This document shows positions 4,453 through 6,410 of a DNA stretch of 6,410 nucleotides, piece after piece. Origin of the DNA: Clostridiales bacterium (GTDB taxonomy: Bacteria; Bacillota; Clostridia; Christensenellales; CAG-138). The notes under the pieces were generated by a model, which worked only from the letters and a program-made list of their open reading frames with translations, did no database searches and was not told the DNA's origin. How positions within the stretch are numbered: position 1 is the first letter of the stretch; the number at the start of each line of letters is the position of its first letter. The stretch spans positions 1 through 6,410 of the forward strand of contig DNFZ01000056.1 of the NCBI GenBank assembly GCA_003486785.1, given 5' to 3'. Made by a program: the position numbers and the translations under genes.

Positions 4453-6410
4453 ATCGTCCGCGCTGTATCGCCCGCTTTTCTGAATGCGCGTAACAGGGCT
4501 TTTCCGCGCCGTCTGCGGCTTTGGCTGCTTTTTGTAGTCAAATACGCGCGGCGTGCTCGCCCGCGGCTGCCCCGGCTCCGGCACAAAGGGCTTCACATCC
4601 TCGCTTACCGGACGGTAAGCCGCGCTGCTCTGCGCCTGCGTGTAGCGCGTGCGCGCCGTCTCCACCAGTCGCTGCGCCAGCTCTTCCGCATGCGGCGTTT
4701 CCGCTTGCGTCGGCTCCGGCTGCGGCGGTGGAGCGAAAACCACAGGCGGCTGCTCGGCGGGTCTCGCCTTCGGCGCGGGTAGGCGGATGGGTTCCTCCGG
4801 TATAAACGGCTCTTCATCCCTCACGGCAAACATCCGCTTGGTATAGCTGATCTCGTCCGAATCCGGCTCGTCGTGATACGCATAGGTTCTAGCGTGAGAT
4901 GCGTATGGATCCTGTGAATAGTCGTCAAACCCAGTGTCGAAATAGCGCTGCGGCGTTCGGGAGCGTTCCATCGCCGTGAGCACTACCAAGATGACGAGCG
5001 AGAGCACCATCAGTACGCCGAGAATGATCAGAATCCTCGAAATGCCATCGCTGATGCCGCCGAAGATAGAAAAGCTTCCGCCACCAACTGGTTCAGGCGT
5101 CGCCGTCGCCTCCGGCGCAGCTTCGGTGCCGTAGGCAATCGGCATTTCGCAGCTGTCCAGCAGTCGATTGGTTCCCGTCGGATCATGTCCTCTTACCGTG
5201 ATGCTGAGATTGCGCGGCGAGCCGAGCTTCAGTTCCAGATCAAACGACGTTTGGCCGATCGGCAACACTTCAAAATCTTCGAGCAGGCCGAGCATGGTCT
5301 CCGTGACTTTTACGCTCGTGAGCTCCACGGAGCTGTGGTTGATGATGATGATGCGCGCGCTGACCGTACCGGAGTCCCGCGTCCAGGGCGTGATGGTCTC
5401 CGCACGGACGGTGACATTGATCTGCGATTCGTCTACATAGGGATACACCTCATAGATGTCTTCCGGCGTAAGACTATAAGGCTGCGAAAACGGGTCTGTG
5501 CCCGTGAGCAGAAACTGGACTTTACGAAGCGGCTCCGTCATCAGCGGGACCACCACATATGAGAGGCTCCTGCTCTCGCCGGGCGCAAGATTGAAGGGCG
5601 CGTCGTTCACCGGGTTGCCGCGCTCATCCGAGATAGAAATGCGACTGATGGCCTGCGTGCCGCTGTTGACCACATCCAAGGTAAACGTAACACCGCTTGA
5701 GGTTGGCGTGCCCATCTGCACGCGCATATCGAGCTGTATGCGCACCATGACCAGCTCCAGCGGGTCAAGCGAGGAAAACGTCTTCGCTTTTCCGTTGACG
5801 GTGTAGGTGACAACCGGTGCGCTCGTAACGCTCTCATCGCCCATCACATAAGGAAAATCATACGATGTTGCGCGGCTTGCGCGCAGTGTTTCGTCCTGAA
5901 AGATTGGCAAGTCGCTGATGTTTTCATCGATCAGCGTAATATTCGTCATGTCAAACTTCGTCGTGTTTTTGATGGTATATGTGATAGTCACCTTTTCGCC
6001 GGGCTTCGCGTTGGTTTTATCTGCCGTGCGCGTGACTGTAATGATGGGATTCTCCGCCTGCGCGATGGTATACTGCGCTTCTTGTCGCATCGGTTCGCCG
6101 TTTCGCGTCCACGTGAGTAAAAACGTGATCGGCTTGCCAAGCTGACTTTGCGAGACGTTCAGCGTCAGAGTGATATCCCTCGCGCTGCCGCTGGGTGGAA
6201 TCTGCGCCCCGGACAAGATATTGTAAACCGTGCTGTTGTATGTGATTGCAACATCTGACATGGGGTAGGTCGAGTTGTAATTGGCGATTTCAAATGTGAA
6301 TGTCACGGGGCCTGCGTCTGTCAGTTCGGTTGGGTTTGCGGTGATGTTGATGCGAGCCTCTTCCGCATGCGCCGTCGGGGTGAAAGCAAAAACAAACCCA
6401 AGCACAAGGA
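4444..6410 (-). CDS. Membrane-anchored surface protein with Ig-like (CARDB/DUF11-type) domains and proline-rich cytoplasmic tail; N-terminus cut by window edge
   Basis: The frame is open to the edge, and the visible start LVLGFVFAFTPTAHA followed by EE is the hydrophobic core and AxA cleavage site of a signal peptide, so about 10 residues are missing. Numbering from the GTG at 6405, four beta-rich repeats of about 90 residues follow: 17-115, 119-205, 222-302 and 328-424. The second has the pattern of DUF11/CARDB domains (ADKTNAKPGEKVTITYTIKN, 128-147). Then come a linker rich in A, T, E and P (427-440), a membrane segment (about 457-478), and a 175-residue cytoplasmic tail, acidic then proline-rich, with PFIPEEP (533-539), PFVPEP (606-611), a likely helix (573-597) and a basic end (625-645). 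I infer a type I envelope protein that contacts something outside and something inside. No sortase motif or catalytic site is seen. It is translated before and coupled to the DUF2461 gene. The tail composition is odd for a simple adhesin. Confidence 0.85.
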   Translation of the reverse strand, partial: LVLGFVFAFTPTAHAEEARINITANPTELTDAGPVTFTFEIANYNSTYPMSDVAITYNSTVYNILSGAQIPPSGSARDITLTLNVSQSQLGKPITFLLTWTRNGEPMRQEAQYTIAQAENPIITVTRTADKTNAKPGEKVTITYTIKNTTKFDMTNITLIDENISDLPIFQDETLRASRATSYDFPYVMGDESVTSAPVVTYTVNGKAKTFSSLDPLELVMVRIQLDMRVQMGTPTSSGVTFTLDVVNSGTQAISRISISDERGNPVNDAPFNLAPGESRSLSYVVVPLMTEPLRKVQFLLTGTDPFSQPYSLTPEDIYEVYPYVDESQINVTVRAETITPWTRDSGTVSARIIIINHSSVELTSVKVTETMLGLLEDFEVLPIGQTSFDLELKLGSPRNLSITVRGHDPTGTNRLLDSCEMPIAYGTEAAPEATATPEPVGGGSFSIFGGISDGISRILIILGVLMVLSLVILVVLTAMERSRTPQRYFDTGFDDYSQDPYASHARTYAYHDEPDSDEISYTKRMFAVRDEEPFIPEEPIRLPAPKARPAEQPPVVFAPPPQPEPTQAETPHAEELAQRLVETARTRYTQAQSSAAYRPVSEDVKPFVPEPGQPRASTPRVFDYKKQPKPQTARKSPVTRIQKSGRYSADDEE

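Noticed and set aside
5185..5562. Plus-strand frames opposite the surface-protein gene
   Set aside because: They are antisense shadows with no SD and no recognisable domain.

Overview
The window reads as a piece of ordinary chromosome from a Gram-positive anaerobe, most likely of the Clostridia. This is inferred from three things: an IscR-type Rrf2 regulator placed directly before a NifS/IscS cysteine desulfurase (the usual clostridial Fe-S cluster arrangement), clear SD sequences and U-tailed terminators, and a secreted protein with an Ala/Thr/Pro/Glu linker before its membrane anchor. The base composition is moderately GC-rich by eye. I see no phage, transposon, CRISPR, tRNA or rRNA sequence.

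Layout. Positions 1-800 (minus strand) hold an iscR-iscS operon. The cysteine desulfurase runs off the left edge, so only its N-terminal 104 codons are present. Positions 801-1150 are a divergent control region. On the minus strand it has a near-consensus promoter (TTGACA-17-TATTCT) whose spacer is filled by an inverted repeat, and a second inverted repeat lies just downstream of the predicted transcription start; together they suggest autoregulation by IscR. On the plus strand it has an extended -10 promoter for the next gene.

Positions 1151-1678 (plus) encode a small single-pass membrane protein whose outer part is built of 11-residue coiled-coil repeats; a strong terminator follows. Positions 1778-3667 (plus) encode a large polytopic protein with features of a GT-C type glycosyltransferase, apparently with its own promoter and terminator.

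Positions 6410-3773 (minus) hold a two-gene operon converging on it. The first gene is a secreted, membrane-anchored protein with about four Ig-like beta-sandwich domains and a long proline-rich cytoplasmic tail; its first few residues lie outside the window. The second is a DUF2461 protein that begins inside the stop codon of the first (GTGA overlap).

How they fit together. The iscR-iscS pair is a self-contained Fe-S biogenesis unit. The other four genes are not an obvious pathway: three are envelope proteins of unknown role and one is a DUF2461 protein. I do not see a convincing new multi-gene system. The points most worth checking are the operator architecture, the unusual cysteine set of the IscR, the hendecad membrane protein, and the coupled surface-protein/DUF2461 pair.
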